From positions 1 to 23,461 of the forward strand of contig CAYNEX010000031.1 of NCBI GenBank assembly GCA_964396335.1: a stretch of DNA of 23,461 nt, given 5' to 3'. The position numbers were made by a program, and so were the translations under genes. Shown in pieces: positions 14,400 through 22,571 of this stretch (positions are counted from its first letter, which is position 1; each line of letters begins with the position of its first letter). Origin of the DNA: ZC4RG30 sp964396335 (lineage in GTDB: Bacteria; Pseudomonadota; Gammaproteobacteria; Steroidobacterales; Steroidobacteraceae). Below the pieces are notes generated by a model. The model worked only from the letters and a program-made list of their open reading frames with translations, had not been told where the DNA came from and made no database searches.

Positions 14400-14887
14400 G
14401 GCGAGCGCGGGTCGGGCTGGGCGAGCACCGCGTCGGTCTGGTCGCGGCGGAACTGGTCGAGCGCGGCGGCCACCTGCGGGTCGTGCAGGGCCACGATGGC
14501 GGCGGCAAACAGGGCGGCGTTGGCCGCGCCGGCCGCGCCGATGGCAAAGGTGGCCACGGGCACACCCCTGGGCATCTGCACGATCGACAGCAGCGAATCC
14601 ATGCCGTTCAGGGCCTTCGACTGCACCGGCACGCCGAGCACCGGCACGCGGGTCTTGGCGGCGGTCATGCCGGGCAGGTGGGCGGCGCCGCCGGCGCCGG
14701 CGATGATGGCGGCGAGGCCGCGCGACTCGGCCTGTTCGGCATATTCGAACAGCAGGTCGGGGGTGCGGTGCGCGGAGACCACGCGCACTTCGTGCGCGAT
14801 GCCGAGTTGCGAGAGCAATTCAGCGGCGGGTTGCAGGGTCTCCCAGTCGGACTTCGACCCCATGATGATGCCGACGAGCGGTTTCAT
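14396..14887 (-). CDS. purE: N5-carboxyaminoimidazole ribonucleotide mutase
   Basis: Class I PurE, 163 residues, moves the carboxyl group from N5 to C4 of the imidazole in purine synthesis, using the product of PurK. Signature GIIMGSKSDW at 6-15, VSAHRTP at 38-44 with catalytic-site H40, and GAGGAAHLPGM at 64-74 with H70. It overlaps purK by four bases and its ATG follows the darP stop directly (TAG then ATG), so darP, purE and purK form one transcription unit. Confidence 0.97.
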   Translation of the reverse strand: MKPLVGIIMGSKSDWETLQPAAELLSQLGIAHEVRVVSAHRTPDLLFEYAEQAESRGLAAIIAGAGGAAHLPGMTAAKTRVPVLGVPVQSKALNGMDSLLSIVQMPRGVPVATFAIGAAGAANAALFAAAIVALHDPQVAAALDQFRRDQTDAVLAQPDPRSP

Positions 14888-15196
14888 CTAGCGGAGTCTA
14901 GCACGCGCCTTGAGGGCGTCTTCGCGGGCCGCCAGGGCTGCTTCGATGGCGGCGACATCGGCGCCGCGCATCAGCTTGCCGATGTACTGGAACTGCCGCG
15001 CGCGGGCGCCATGGCTGGTGAGGCGGCGGGCCTCGGCCAATGCCTCCAGCAGTGATTCGTCCAGCGGCAGGCCCTTGAGTTCCTGCTCGCGCATGCCGGC
15101 CAGGCGCTGGCCCAGCTTCTGCGCCGCGAGTGCATCGCGCTTGCGCTGGCTCTTGCTTGGCGGCCTGTCGTCGCCGTCGTCGAAATGGTCTTCCAT
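14888..15196 (-). CDS. darP: DarP/YjgA-like ribosome-associated protein, short form
   Basis: Protein of 102 residues matching the N-terminal half of DarP (YjgA, DUF615), a factor in late 50S ribosome assembly. Seen here: acidic start MEDHFDDGDD, the basic KSQRKRDALAAQKLGQRL, GLPLDESLLEAL and the conserved RARQFQYIGKLMRGAD. E. coli DarP is about 180 residues; this one stops at KARARLR, and purE starts at once, so no C-terminal half remains. The divergent arrangement with pmbA is the usual one, which supports the identity. No Shine-Dalgarno precedes ATG 15196. Either a lineage-specific short form or a truncated, perhaps impaired, protein. Confidence 0.8.
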   Translation of the reverse strand: MEDHFDDGDDRPPSKSQRKRDALAAQKLGQRLAGMREQELKGLPLDESLLEALAEARRLTSHGARARQFQYIGKLMRGADVAAIEAALAAREDALKARARLR

Positions 15197-15198
15197 CG

Positions 15199-15207
15199 TA
15201 CAATTAT
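15199..15207. promoter_or_regulatory. overlapping divergent -10 boxes between darP and pmbA
   Basis: Only 16 bases separate the two start codons. On the plus strand TACAAT (15199-15204) is a -10 whose transcript would begin at about the pmbA ATG at 15213. On the minus strand GATAAT (bases 15202-15207) would start a transcript at about the darP ATG. Neither gene has a ribosome-binding site. The layout fits two leaderless mRNAs from interlocked promoters; -35 boxes are weak (TCGACA with a 15-base spacer on the darP side). Confidence 0.5.
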
Positions 15208-15212
15208 CGCTT

Positions 15213-16559
15213 ATGTCCCAGACTGTCGACGCCTCGCGCATCCCGGAACTCGCCGATACCGTTGCCCTGGCGTTGGAGACGGCCCGTACGGCCGGCGCCA
15301 CCCAGGCCGAGGCCGACGTGAGCCTGCAACAGGGCCTGAGCGTCACGGTGCGCCTGGGCGAGGTCGAAACCGTCGAATACCAGCGCGACCGCGGCCTTGG
15401 CATCACGGTTTATTTCAACGGCGCCAAGGGTTCGGCCAGCAGCGCCGACCTGCGCCCGGCGGCGGTGCGCGACATGGTGGCCAAGGCCGTTTCGATCGCC
15501 CGGCACACCGCCCGCGACGAATACGCCGGCCTGGCCGATGCCGCCGACATGGCGCGCGACATCCCCGACCTCGATCTCTACCACCCCTGGGACATCACCC
15601 CCGAGCAGGCCATCGAACTGGCGCGCGAATGCGAGGCAGCAGGCCGGGCGCTGGACCGCCGGCTGGCCAATTCCGAGGGCGCCTCGGTGGGTACGCATCG
15701 CGGCGTACGGGTGTATGGCAACTCGCATGGTTTCCTGGCCGGTTATCCCTCCACCAGCCACAGCATCAGCTGTGCGCTGGTGGCGCAGGAAGGTCCGGAC
15801 ATGCAGCGCGACTACTGGTACACCGCCAGCCGTTCGCCGCTGGAGCTGGAAGCGCCGGCCGGCATCGGCCGCCGTGCCGCCGAGCGGGCGCTGGCGCGGC
15901 TGGGCGCGCGGCAGATCAGCACGCGCAAGGCGCCGGTGCTGTTCGCGGCCGAGCTGGCGCGCGGCTTCTTCGGCCACATGATCGGCGCCGTGCGCGGCAC
16001 CAGCCAGTACCGCAAGGCGTCGTTCCTGCTCGATGCGATGGGACAGCAGGTGCTGCCGTCGTTCGTGCAGATGCTTGAGCGGCCGCACCTGCCGCGCGCG
16101 CTGGCCAGCGCGCCGTTCGATGCCGAGGGTGTGACCACGCGTGATCGCGACCTGGTGCGCGATGGCGTGCTGACCGGCTATGTGCTGTCGAGCTATTCGG
16201 CGCGCAAGCTGGGCCTGCGCACCACCGGCAATGCCGGCGGCATCCACAACCTGCTGCTGGACAGCAGCGAGGGCCTGCTCGACACGCCGGCATTGCTGCG
16301 GCTGATGGGCTCCGGCCTGTATGTCACCGAGCTGCTGGGGCAGGGCGTGAATGGCGTGACCGGCGACTATTCGCGCGGTGCGTCGGGCTTCTGGGTGGAG
16401 AACGGCGAGATTGCCTACCCGGTCCACGAGGTCACCATCGCCGGCAACCTGCGCGAGATGTATCGCGGCGTGCGTGCGCTGGGCAGCGAGGTCGATCGCC
16501 TCGGGGCGATCCACACCGGCCCGGTGCTGCTCGGCGAGATGACCATCGCCGGCGGCTGA
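15213..16559 (+). CDS. pmbA: metalloprotease PmbA (TldE), TldD/TldE subunit
   Basis: Protein of 448 residues, normal for PmbA/TldE, the partner of TldD in a heterodimeric zinc protease that trims peptides such as microcin B17 precursor and degrades CcdA. Family segments: EADVSLQQGLSVTVRLGEVE, the YQRDRGLGITVYFNGAKGSAS strand pair, ANSEGASVGTHRG, GNAGGIHNLLL, GVNGVTGDYSRGASGFWVENGEI and the terminal TIAGNLREMY. TldE itself lacks the HExxH metal motif carried by TldD, and none is seen here. tldD is not in the window. Start ATG 15213 chosen by the MSQT lead and adjacency to a -10 box; the end lies three bases from the convergent lipoprotein stop. Confidence 0.95.
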   Translation: MSQTVDASRIPELADTVALALETARTAGATQAEADVSLQQGLSVTVRLGEVETVEYQRDRGLGITVYFNGAKGSASSADLRPAAVRDMVAKAVSIARHTARDEYAGLADAADMARDIPDLDLYHPWDITPEQAIELARECEAAGRALDRRLANSEGASVGTHRGVRVYGNSHGFLAGYPSTSHSISCALVAQEGPDMQRDYWYTASRSPLELEAPAGIGRRAAERALARLGARQISTRKAPVLFAAELARGFFGHMIGAVRGTSQYRKASFLLDAMGQQVLPSFVQMLERPHLPRALASAPFDAEGVTTRDRDLVRDGVLTGYVLSSYSARKLGLRTTGNAGGIHNLLLDSSEGLLDTPALLRLMGSGLYVTELLGQGVNGVTGDYSRGASGFWVENGEIAYPVHEVTIAGNLREMYRGVRALGSEVDRLGAIHTGPVLLGEMTIAGG

Positions 16560-16562
16560 TCA

Positions 16563-17519
16563 CTACCGCGCGCCGAAACACTCCGAATTCCAGGGTTCGA
16601 TGCCCGGCTCCCAGGGCTCGAGCAATTCCTCGCCCTGTGCGCCCACGAAACGCACGCGTCCATCCGGATTGAACTGCACTTCGGCATTGGCGCCGTCGGC
16701 GGAGAAGCGCAGGCGTCCGCCGGTGAAGCGGCCGCGCTGTGCGTCGTAGGCGAGGTCCTGCGTGGACTGCACGGTGAGCGTGCCGGTGAGGCAGCGTTCG
16801 GTCTCGATCGAATAATTGCCGCGCAGCTTCCACTGGCTGTTGCGGCTCTCGAACACGAATGGCGACTCGGCGCTGCCGACCCGGTAGCTGCCCTCGAAGC
16901 GCGCCCCATCCGGGTAGCGGATGCTCAGTTCGTGCCGCGTCGCGAGGCGCGTCTCGCTGCTGCGGAACAGGCCGAGGAAACCGGCGCGGTCGCTGTGGTG
17001 CAGGCGGCTCCAGGTGAAATGGTCTTCCTGGTAGATGCCATTGGGCAGTTCCGAGCGGGTCTGCACTTCCAGCGGGGTGCCGAAGTCCGCGCCCTGTCCT
17101 GCGTAGCGGATGCGCGTGCCGTTGGGCTGCGTCGCCGCGCCGGATTCCTGCAGGCCGTGGCGGCGCGCGAATGAAGACTGCGGCGCGCTGGCCGGGCCGC
17201 TGTATTGCTGGCAGTCGCGGAACAGGATGCTCTCCACCGGCAGGTCATCGCGGCTGAAGGGGGAGTCGGTGCTGCCCTGGGTCACCTCGCGGGTGCCGCC
17301 GGAGGTGCAGGTGAACGAATCCACCGCCTCATCCGGTTCAGCGCGCAGCGGCATCAATGCCAGCACGAAGGTCAGGTGCGCGCGCACCTGCGCGGGTGTG
17401 GCCAGCGACTCGGGCGCGCCGCCGGGCATTTCCTGTTCGTCGCCACCGCCGCATGCAGTGAGCAGCAACGGCAGCGCAAGCATGGCAATGAGACCGGGGG
17501 ATCGACCGGCGTGCGACAT
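16563..17519 (-). CDS. hypothetical lipoprotein
   Basis: Secreted lipoprotein of 318 residues that I do not recognise. Start ATG 17519 has AAGGAGG eight bases ahead; an ATG eight codons further up lacks this. A signal peptide (SHAGRSP, then a hydrophobic run) ends in the lipobox LLTAC, lipid Cys 23; Gly at +2 favours outer-membrane sorting. The mature part is rich in charged and polar strands and has four more cysteines (C71, C103, one in ERCLTG, one in the terminal SECFGAR), enough for two disulfides. Repeated short patterns such as LSIRYPDGARFEGSY, LRGNYSIET and LRFSADGANAEVQFNPDG suggest an all-beta fold. Its end is convergent with pmbA. Confidence 0.85.
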   Translation of the reverse strand: MSHAGRSPGLIAMLALPLLLTACGGGDEQEMPGGAPESLATPAQVRAHLTFVLALMPLRAEPDEAVDSFTCTSGGTREVTQGSTDSPFSRDDLPVESILFRDCQQYSGPASAPQSSFARRHGLQESGAATQPNGTRIRYAGQGADFGTPLEVQTRSELPNGIYQEDHFTWSRLHHSDRAGFLGLFRSSETRLATRHELSIRYPDGARFEGSYRVGSAESPFVFESRNSQWKLRGNYSIETERCLTGTLTVQSTQDLAYDAQRGRFTGGRLRFSADGANAEVQFNPDGRVRFVGAQGEELLEPWEPGIEPWNSECFGAR

Positions 17520-17541
17520 GTCCAGGCCCTCCTTGCGCCGC

Positions 17542-17571
17542 ATGCTAGGCAGGCGGTCGAAGTGCCGTCGA
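17542..17571 (-). promoter_or_regulatory. candidate promoter of the lipoprotein gene
   Basis: Read on the minus strand, TCGACG (bases 17566-17571) and TAGCAT (17542-17547) are separated by 18 bases. A transcript would start about 15 bases before the ATG at 17519, leaving room for the AAGGAGG ribosome-binding site. Confidence 0.35.
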
Positions 17572-17606
17572 GTCGCTCCAGTCCTACAAATGCCGCTGCG
17601 GGAGGA

Positions 17607-18014
17607 TCACCAGTCGGGACGGCCGCGCAGCTTCTTCGCCTGCGAGCGTCGGGTCTTGGCTTCCTGCCGCCGCACCACCGAGGCATAGGTGGGACGGGTC
17701 TTCTTGCGTGCCCTGGGAATGACCAACGCCGCATCCACGCGCTCGGCGATCTTCTGCAATGCCCGCGCCTTGTTGCGCTCCAGGTCGCGGAATTCGTCGC
17801 TGCGCACCTGGATCTCGCCATGGCTGTTCAGCGAGCGCGCCAGCTTGATGCGCAGGCGGGACTTCTCCTCGTCGGTGAGCAGCGAGGAGGCTTCGAAGTT
17901 CCAGCTGGCCAGCGCGCAGCTGGCGACCTTGTTGACGTTCTGGCCGCCGGGTCCGCGGCCGCGCTGCGCCTGGTAGGACACTTCAGGCGCGAGGGTTTCA
18001 ACCGGGATGCGCAT
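17607..18014 (-). CDS. arfB: peptidyl-tRNA hydrolase ArfB (ribosome rescue factor)
   Basis: Protein of 135 residues, near the 140 of E. coli ArfB (YaeJ). It frees ribosomes stalled on mRNA without a stop codon by hydrolysing the peptidyl-tRNA. The catalytic GGQ is at 23-25 in RGRGPGGQNVNK. The tail that probes the empty mRNA channel is visible as a basic run from about residue 101 (RARKKTRP) to 131 (RRSQAKKLRGR). Start ATG 18014 shares a base with the yihY stop (TGATG); a longer frame upstream lies within yihY and was not used. Confidence 0.95.
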   Translation of the reverse strand: MRIPVETLAPEVSYQAQRGRGPGGQNVNKVASCALASWNFEASSLLTDEEKSRLRIKLARSLNSHGEIQVRSDEFRDLERNKARALQKIAERVDAALVIPRARKKTRPTYASVVRRQEAKTRRSQAKKLRGRPDW

Positions 18015-19318
18015 CAATGCCCCCCGATCAGGTCGGCCAGCGAGCGGGTGCCGCAGGCATCGCGCCAGCCGCGTTCCATCTCCTGCTGCAGGTCGAGCAC
18101 GCCGGGCGCGGAAAGGTGCGGCGGCAGGTCGGCGCCGGCATGGCGGCGGCGCGCGCACAGCACGATGTCGACCAGGCTGATGTGGCTGATCTCGCGTGCC
18201 GGGAACAGCCGGCCATCATCGGCCTGCGCCAGCAGGCCGCTTTGCTCCAGGTGCTGGGCCATCTCGGCCACCGCGACCCCGGGCAGCGACAGCGAGCGGC
18301 TGAGCTTCTCGATGTCCCAGGGCGGATCACCGGCGCGATGCCGCTGCGCGACGCGCGCCATGATGTCGAGCGCCAGGCGTTCCTTCTCGTCGTTGGACAG
18401 CCGCAGCGTGGCATGGCCGAGCCGCAGGTAGTCGGGGTTCTGCAGGTAGAAGGTCAGCTGCGCGCCGGCCAGCAGCACCAGCCAGCCGAGGTAGGTCCAC
18501 AGGAATACCGCCACCACCACGGCGAAACCGGCATACACCAGCTCGAGGCGGGAGGTGTACAGCACCATCGCGGTGAAGGCCTTGCCCACCGCGGTCCAGG
18601 TGATGCCGGCCGCAAGTCCGCCGGCCAGCGCCGGGCCGATGCGCACACGCGTGTTCGGGATCACCACGTACATGGCGGTGAACAGCGAGGTGACGATGGC
18701 GAAGGGCGCCAGCCGCAGCAGCTGCTGCAAGGCCTTCTGCGCCAGCGTGAAGTCGGAAGGCGTGGCGAAGGCGACCTGGTCGATGGCCACCTTGGTGAGG
18801 CCGATCACCATCGCCACCACCAGCGGGCCCAGCGTCACCAGCATCACGAACTCGATCACGCGCCGCGGGATGCTGCGCGCACGCTCGACGCGGAACACGA
18901 AGTTGAGGCTGTCCTCGACCTTCTTGACCGTGCTGACCAGCGTCCACAGCAGCAGCACCAGGCCGACCGCACCCACCAGGCCGCCGCTGACCCGCTGGGC
19001 GAATTCCATCAGCCGGTGCACGATCAGGCCGGCGCTCTCGCCCACCGGACGGAAGAACTCCATCAGGAAGGCTTCCATGTCGCCGTGCGCGCCGAAGGCC
19101 TTCAGCACCGCGAACGACAGCGCCATCGCCGGGATCAATGCCAGCAGCGTGGCATACACCAGGCCGGTGGCACGCAGCGTCAGCTCACCGCCGATCAGGT
19201 CGCGCAGGATGGCGTAGGGATAGCGCAGGATGCGCAGCAGGCGGGCCAGTGGCGTCGGTCCGGCAGTGTGCGGACCGAACAGTCCGCGGTCGAGCATCTG
19301 CCAGAACTTCTGCCACAT
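18014..19318 (-). CDS. yihY: YihY/UPF0761 family inner-membrane protein
   Basis: Integral membrane protein of 434 residues in the YihY/UPF0761 family, once mislabelled ribonuclease BN. About six hydrophobic segments fill residues 50-290, including the family region GGLVGAVGLVLLLWTLVSTV followed by KKVEDSLNFVFRVER, and WTYLGWLVLLAGAQLTFYLQ. The cytosolic C-terminal 130 residues look like a winged-helix region (IEKLSRSLSLPGVAVAEMAQHLEQSGLL), an extension absent from the shorter E. coli protein. ATG 19318 has GAGGA seven bases ahead, overlapping the purC stop. It lies between purC and arfB and is coupled to both. Cellular role unknown. Confidence 0.9.
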   Translation of the reverse strand: MWQKFWQMLDRGLFGPHTAGPTPLARLLRILRYPYAILRDLIGGELTLRATGLVYATLLALIPAMALSFAVLKAFGAHGDMEAFLMEFFRPVGESAGLIVHRLMEFAQRVSGGLVGAVGLVLLLWTLVSTVKKVEDSLNFVFRVERARSIPRRVIEFVMLVTLGPLVVAMVIGLTKVAIDQVAFATPSDFTLAQKALQQLLRLAPFAIVTSLFTAMYVVIPNTRVRIGPALAGGLAAGITWTAVGKAFTAMVLYTSRLELVYAGFAVVVAVFLWTYLGWLVLLAGAQLTFYLQNPDYLRLGHATLRLSNDEKERLALDIMARVAQRHRAGDPPWDIEKLSRSLSLPGVAVAEMAQHLEQSGLLAQADDGRLFPAREISHISLVDIVLCARRRHAGADLPPHLSAPGVLDLQQEMERGWRDACGTRSLADLIGGH

Positions 19319-19328
19319 CGGCAGGTCC

Positions 19329-20255
19329 TCAGGCCGGGGTGGTTTCCGGCCCGGTGATCCGGCGCAGCGCCTCCTCGTAACGCGCGGCGGTCTGTGCGAT
19401 CACCTCGGCCGGCAGGCGCGGGCCCGGGGCCTGCTTGTTCCAGTCCAGCGTCTCCAGGTAGTCGCGCACGTACTGCTTGTCGAAGGAGGGCGGGCTGGTG
19501 CCCACCGCATAGGTGTCGGCCGGCCAGAAGCGCGAGGAATCGGGCGTCAGCGCCTCGTCGATCAGCACCAGTTCGCCATCGGGTGCGAGGCCGAACTCGA
19601 ACTTGGTGTCGGCGATGATGATGCCGCGACGGGCGGCGTGCTCCGAGGCGAAGCGGTACAGCGCGATGGCGGTGTCGCGCACGCGCGCAGCGAGGTCGGC
19701 GCCGACGCGCGCGGCGGCTTCCTCGAAGCTGATGTTCTCGTCGTGGTCGCCGACGGCGGCCTTGGTGGCCGGGGTGAAGATCACCTCCGGCAGCTTCTCG
19801 GCCTGGCGCAGGCCGGCCGGCAGGGCGATGCCGCAGACCGCGCCGGTGGCCTGGTAGTCCTTCCAGCCCGAACCGATCAGGTAACCGCGCACCACCGCCT
19901 CGATGGGCAGCGCCTGCAGGCGCCGGGCGATCACCGCGCGGCCCTCGACCTGGCCGCGCTCGGCGGCATCCGGCAGCACCTCGGCCAGCGGCCGGTCGAT
20001 CAGGTGGTTCGGGATGATGTGCCGGGTGCGCGCGAACCAGAAGTTCGAGATCGCGTTCAGGATGCGGCCCTTGCCCGGGATGGGGTCGGGCAGGATCACG
20101 TCGAAGGCGGACAGGCGATCGGTGGCGACGATCAGCAGGCTGTCGGCGTCGATGGCATAGACGTCGCGCACCTTGCCACGGTGGATGCGCTCGAGGGTGG
20201 TAAGCCGCGACTCGTGGAGGGCGGCGGGGGCGGTGGTATTCAAGCTTGCTACCAT
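19329..20255 (-). CDS. purC: phosphoribosylaminoimidazole-succinocarboxamide synthase
   Basis: SAICAR synthetase of 308 residues, the longer form found in many gram-negatives; it joins CAIR and aspartate with ATP in purine synthesis, the step after PurK and PurE. Family stretches: IHRGKVRDVYAID, VATDRLSAFDVILPDPIPGKG, the NFWFARTRHIIPNHL region, EAVVRGYLIGSGWKDY, and IADTKFEFGLAPDGELVLIDE near the C-terminus. The chosen start at ATG 20255 (MVASLNTT) is six bases from the djlA start on the other strand; frame continues upstream but inside djlA. No Shine-Dalgarno is visible, so the start could also be TTG four codons in. Confidence 0.95.
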   Translation of the reverse strand: MVASLNTTAPAALHESRLTTLERIHRGKVRDVYAIDADSLLIVATDRLSAFDVILPDPIPGKGRILNAISNFWFARTRHIIPNHLIDRPLAEVLPDAAERGQVEGRAVIARRLQALPIEAVVRGYLIGSGWKDYQATGAVCGIALPAGLRQAEKLPEVIFTPATKAAVGDHDENISFEEAAARVGADLAARVRDTAIALYRFASEHAARRGIIIADTKFEFGLAPDGELVLIDEALTPDSSRFWPADTYAVGTSPPSFDKQYVRDYLETLDWNKQAPGPRLPAEVIAQTAARYEEALRRITGPETTPA

Positions 20256-20261
20256 AAACGA

Positions 20262-21014
20262 ATGCAGTGGACGGGAAAACTGATCGGCGGGGCGCTGGGG
20301 CTGGCGCTCGGGCCCATCGGCGCCGCCCTCGGGGTGGCCATCGGCCACCAGTACGACCTGATCCAGCAGCGCAAGTCGCGGCCCGCCGCCGAGCAGTTCT
20401 TCCTCAGCACCTTCCGCGTGATGGGCCATGTGGCCAAGGCCGACGGCCGGGTCAGCGAGCGGGAGATCGAAGCGGCCCGGCAGGTGATGCGCGAGCTGCT
20501 GCTGGACCCGCAGCAGGTGCAGGCGGCCATCGCCGAATTCACCCGCGGCAAGCAGGCGGACTTCGACCTGGACGTGGAGATCAGCGATCTGCGCACGGCC
20601 TGTCATTCGCAGCCGGGGATCCTGCGCGCCTTCGTCGAGATCCAGCTGCGTTTCGCCATCGCCGGCAGCGACCTGGGACCGGCGGCGCGCCAGCGCATCA
20701 CGCGCGCGGCCGGGCTGCTGGGCATCGCCCCGGCGCTGCTGGCGCGCATGGAGGCGGCGATGCGCGGCGGGCGGGTCGATCCGGCGCACAATCTGGCGGA
20801 ACGCACCGCCGCGGCGTACCGTACGCTCGAGATCGATGCCTCGGTGTCCAACGAAGAACTGACCCGCGTGTACCGCCGGCTGATGAGCCGGCACCATCCG
20901 GACAAACTCAAGGCCAATGGCCTGCCCGAGTCGATGCTGGAACACGCCAAGCAGCGCACCCAGGCCATCCGCGAGGCGTATGAACTGCTGCGCGAACAGC
21001 GCGGCATGGGGTGA
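20262..21014 (+). CDS. djlA: DjlA-like membrane-anchored co-chaperone (TerB and DnaJ domains)
   Basis: Protein of 250 residues (E. coli DjlA about 271). One N-terminal membrane segment, residues 5-28, is rich in glycine (GGALGLALGPIGAALG), as in DjlA where it drives dimerisation. A TerB-like helical domain follows at about 45-165 (MGHVAKADGRVSEREIEAA). A C-terminal J domain at about 183-248 has the HPD motif at 212-214, which stimulates DnaK ATPase. Start ATG 20262 lies six bases from the purC start on the opposite strand. TACCAT just upstream could be a -10, giving a leaderless message. Its stop overlaps the next ATG (TGATG). Confidence 0.93.
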   Translation: MQWTGKLIGGALGLALGPIGAALGVAIGHQYDLIQQRKSRPAAEQFFLSTFRVMGHVAKADGRVSEREIEAARQVMRELLLDPQQVQAAIAEFTRGKQADFDLDVEISDLRTACHSQPGILRAFVEIQLRFAIAGSDLGPAARQRITRAAGLLGIAPALLARMEAAMRGGRVDPAHNLAERTAAAYRTLEIDASVSNEELTRVYRRLMSRHHPDKLKANGLPESMLEHAKQRTQAIREAYELLREQRGMG

Positions 21015-21811
21015 TGATGACCGCGATGATCGAGGCCACGGACCTGGCGCGTTCGTTCGGCGACATTGAAGCCGTGCGCGGCATCAGCTTCCGCGTCGAG
21101 CCGGGGGAGGTCTTTGCCTTCCTCGGTCCCAATGGCGCGGGCAAGACCACCACCATGAAGATGCTGACCACGCTGCTGCGGCCCACGCGCGGGCAGATCC
21201 GCATCGATGGCCTCGACGTCGAGAAACATCCGCAGGAAGTGCGGCGCCGTTTCGGCATCGTGTTCCAGGATCCCAGCCTCGATGTGATGCTCACCGCGAT
21301 GGAGAACCTCGAGCTGCACGCGGCGCTGTACCGCGTGCCGCGGGCGGTGCGCCGCGCGCGCATCGAGCAGCTGCTGCGGCAGTTCGACCTGTGGGAGAAG
21401 CGCGACCAGGTCACGCAGGGTTTCTCCGGCGGCATGAAACGCCGGCTGGAGATCGTGCGCGGTTTCCTGCACACGCCGCGGGTATTGTTCCTGGATGAAC
21501 CCACGCTGGGGCTGGATCCCCAGAGCCGCCACCAGCTGTGGAACCAGGTGCGGGCGGTCAACCAGGCCGAGGGCGTCACCGTGTTCCTGACCACGCATTA
21601 CATGGACGAGGCCGAACGCGTGGCGCAGCGCATTGCCATCGTCGACCACGGCCGCATCGTGGCGCTGGGCACGCTGGCGGAACTGAAAGCGCAGACCGGC
21701 GCTGATTCACTCGAGTCGGCGTTCCTGAAGATCACCGGCACCGCCGTGCGTGATGAGGCGGCCGGCTCCGCCGAGCAGATGCGCCAGTACATGAAGGCGT
21801 GGCGCCGATGA
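21014..21811 (+). CDS. ABC transporter ATP-binding protein (DrrA/NodI-like)
   Basis: ATPase subunit of 265 residues of an ABC-2-type exporter. Walker A GPNGAGKT at 38-45, Q-loop Q85, signature FSGGMKRRLE at 137-146, Walker B VLFLDEP at 157-163 with E162, and switch His H195 in TTHYMDEAE. The C-terminal extension is short. Three start codons lie close together (GTG 21011, ATG 21014, ATG 21017) with no strong ribosome-binding site; 21014 overlaps the djlA stop. It is coupled by ATGA to the permease. Relatives export drugs, polyketides or lipooligosaccharides; the cargo here is not evident. Confidence 0.92.
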   Translation: MMTAMIEATDLARSFGDIEAVRGISFRVEPGEVFAFLGPNGAGKTTTMKMLTTLLRPTRGQIRIDGLDVEKHPQEVRRRFGIVFQDPSLDVMLTAMENLELHAALYRVPRAVRRARIEQLLRQFDLWEKRDQVTQGFSGGMKRRLEIVRGFLHTPRVLFLDEPTLGLDPQSRHQLWNQVRAVNQAEGVTVFLTTHYMDEAERVAQRIAIVDHGRIVALGTLAELKAQTGADSLESAFLKITGTAVRDEAAGSAEQMRQYMKAWRR

Positions 21812-22554
21812 ATGCGATCTACGTGCTGTGGCTGCGCAGCCTGCGCCATTTCGTGCGCTCGAAGGCGCAGGTCATCTCGTCACTGGGCCAGCCGCTGCTG
21901 TACCTGCTGGCGCTGGGCTTCGGCCTGGGGCCGGTGTTCGAGCGCGCCGGGCAGGGCAACTACATCCAGTTCATCGCGCCGGGCGTGATCACGATGACGG
22001 TGCTGTTCTCGGCCATGTTCTCCGGCATCGGCCTGATCTGGGACCGCCAGTTCGGCTTCCTGAAGGAAACGCTGGTGGCGCCGGTGCCGCGGCTGGCGGT
22101 GATGATCGGCCGCACGCTGGGCGGTGCCACCGTGGCGCTGCTGCAGGGCCTGCTGGTACTGGTGCTGTGCATGCTGGTGGGCTTCCGGCCGACCAACCTT
22201 GCGGGGCTGCCGCTGGCATTGCTGTTCATGGCGATGATTGCCTTCGTGTTCTGCGCGCTGGGCACGGCGCTGGGCAGCCGGCTGGAGAACATGCAGGCCT
22301 TCCCGATGGTCAGCAGCTTCGTGATGATGCCGTTGTTCTTCCTGTCCGGGGCGCTGTTCCCGCTGGAGGGCCTGCCGGGCGCGATGCAGGCGGTCACGGC
22401 GGTCAATCCGCTCAGTTACGGCGTCGACGGCGTGCGCGGCGCGCTGATCGGCGTGTCGCATTTCGGCCCGCTGCGCGATGCAGCGGTGCTGCTGGGCGTC
22501 GGGGCGCTGTTCACCTGGCTGGGCGCCTGGTCGTTCTCGCGCATCCAGGTCTGA
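21808..22554 (+). CDS. ABC-2 type permease (DrrB/NodJ-like)
   Basis: Membrane subunit of 248 residues with six hydrophobic segments, partner of the ATPase before it. Typical landmarks: the LGQPLLYLLALGFGLG first segment, IWDRQFGFLKETLVAPVPR in the first cytosolic loop, and the C-terminal FVMMPLFFLSGALFPLEGLP followed by NPLSYGVDGVRGA, a stretch characteristic of ABC-2 permeases of the drug and NodJ type. The start ATG 21808 overlaps the ATPase stop by four bases. Two such pairs would form the exporter in the inner membrane. Confidence 0.92.
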   Translation: MNAIYVLWLRSLRHFVRSKAQVISSLGQPLLYLLALGFGLGPVFERAGQGNYIQFIAPGVITMTVLFSAMFSGIGLIWDRQFGFLKETLVAPVPRLAVMIGRTLGGATVALLQGLLVLVLCMLVGFRPTNLAGLPLALLFMAMIAFVFCALGTALGSRLENMQAFPMVSSFVMMPLFFLSGALFPLEGLPGAMQAVTAVNPLSYGVDGVRGALIGVSHFGPLRDAAVLLGVGALFTWLGAWSFSRIQV

Positions 22555-22571
22555 GCCGGGGCGGGGTCGCG

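Noticed and set aside
15204..16514. 436-codon open frame on the minus strand
   Set aside because: Antisense to pmbA; shadow composition.
20256..20945. Extension of purC upstream to a 538-residue protein
   Set aside because: The extension lies inside djlA on the opposite strand; the PurC fold starts after 20255.
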